A DNA stretch of 64,000 nucleotides from NCBI GenBank assembly GCA_021186555.1, contig JAJKFL010000002.1, positions 8,197,001-8,261,000 of the forward strand. Direction: 5' to 3'. The notes below the pieces were generated by a model, which made no database searches, was not told the DNA's origin, and saw nothing but the letters and a program-made list of their open reading frames with translations. Within the stretch, counting starts at the first letter, position 1, and each line of letters begins with the position of its first letter. A program made the position numbers and the translations under genes. The DNA is from Reticulitermes speratus. Its lineage: Eukaryota; Arthropoda; Insecta; Blattodea; Rhinotermitidae. Of the stretch, positions 63,701 through 64,000 are shown in pieces.

Positions 63701-64000
63701 ATACTCGTACGTATTTAACAACAGCTCACAAGATAAACATAAGCGAGATGTATAGTAGTGACCAGATGACTTGCTGGCTGAACTCAGCAACACTGTACAC
63801 AGCTGCAGTCGGCACTGCGTGGTCGCTGCTAGCCACGTTGCAAAGGCCAGGCAGCATTACGCCTCTTTTAAAAACATTTACTGTGTTGGAAGTACATAGT
63901 TTCAGTCACTGTGGACACCGCACGAACGTCTAGCAAGCAATCTGGTCACTACCATAGATCAGTCATATCTTGTCATATCATCGACATATGCTGTTGTTTC

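Overview
The window is eukaryotic, almost certainly insect, DNA. It has one clearly intact multi-exon gene with canonical GT-AG introns, one probable gene fragment, and otherwise low-density sequence packed with transposon remnants, tRNA-derived SINEs and minisatellites. The SINE and LINE sequences resemble repeats I associate with cockroach and termite (Blattodea) genomes. That species guess rests on memory and is only moderately secure.

The main gene is a fatty acyl-CoA reductase (FAR) on the + strand, 13829-27265. Eight coding exons join in frame into a 516-residue protein with the NAD(P)H-binding TGATGFLG motif, the YxxxK active site (Y213/K217) and a C-terminal FAR/sterile domain with hydrophobic segments. 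Its introns hold a SINE (intron 4), a degraded piggyBac with TTAA target duplication (intron 5), a 71-bp minisatellite with higher-order structure (intron 6) and retroelement debris (intron 7). Part of intron 6 and the start of exon 7 are duplicated together with the minisatellite. Downstream lie a degraded Penelope-like element (28570-29640, -) and a cytochrome-b561-domain open frame (30014-30583, -).

Region by region. 1-13.8 kb: SINEs, a TTAA-flanked element, a mariner scrap, and a 2.2-kb frameshifted Jockey/CR1-type LINE. 13.8-27.5 kb: FAR. 27.5-36 kb: Penelope remnant, b561 frame, LINE 3' scraps and featureless sequence. 36-39 kb: three unrelated minisatellites (21, 17 and 47 bp) in 1.7 kb. 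39-49 kb: SINEs, an L1/Tx1-like LINE tail inserted inside a SINE, a second LINE with an in-frame internal duplication, and a hAT-type MITE. 49-50.7 kb: a deleted mariner sitting in one unit of a 140-bp tandem repeat. 51-64 kb: mainly palindromic short retroposons, a three-copy MITE family and SINEs.

The observation I rate highest is a family of short palindromic insertions (46581, 51170, 51912, 56487, 62078 and 62276, with partial copies elsewhere). Several have 11-15 bp target-site duplications. They share a core of the form CTGANGAT-hairpin-GAAAC followed by a short self-complementary stem and, in the best copy, a closing stem I. This is the layout of a type I hammerhead ribozyme with a one-base insertion after A9. 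Penelope-like elements are known to carry hammerhead ribozymes, and a Penelope remnant in this window has similar cores just downstream. The window may therefore hold a lineage of foldback, ribozyme-bearing retroposons mobilised by a Penelope-like element. This is a hypothesis from reading by eye.
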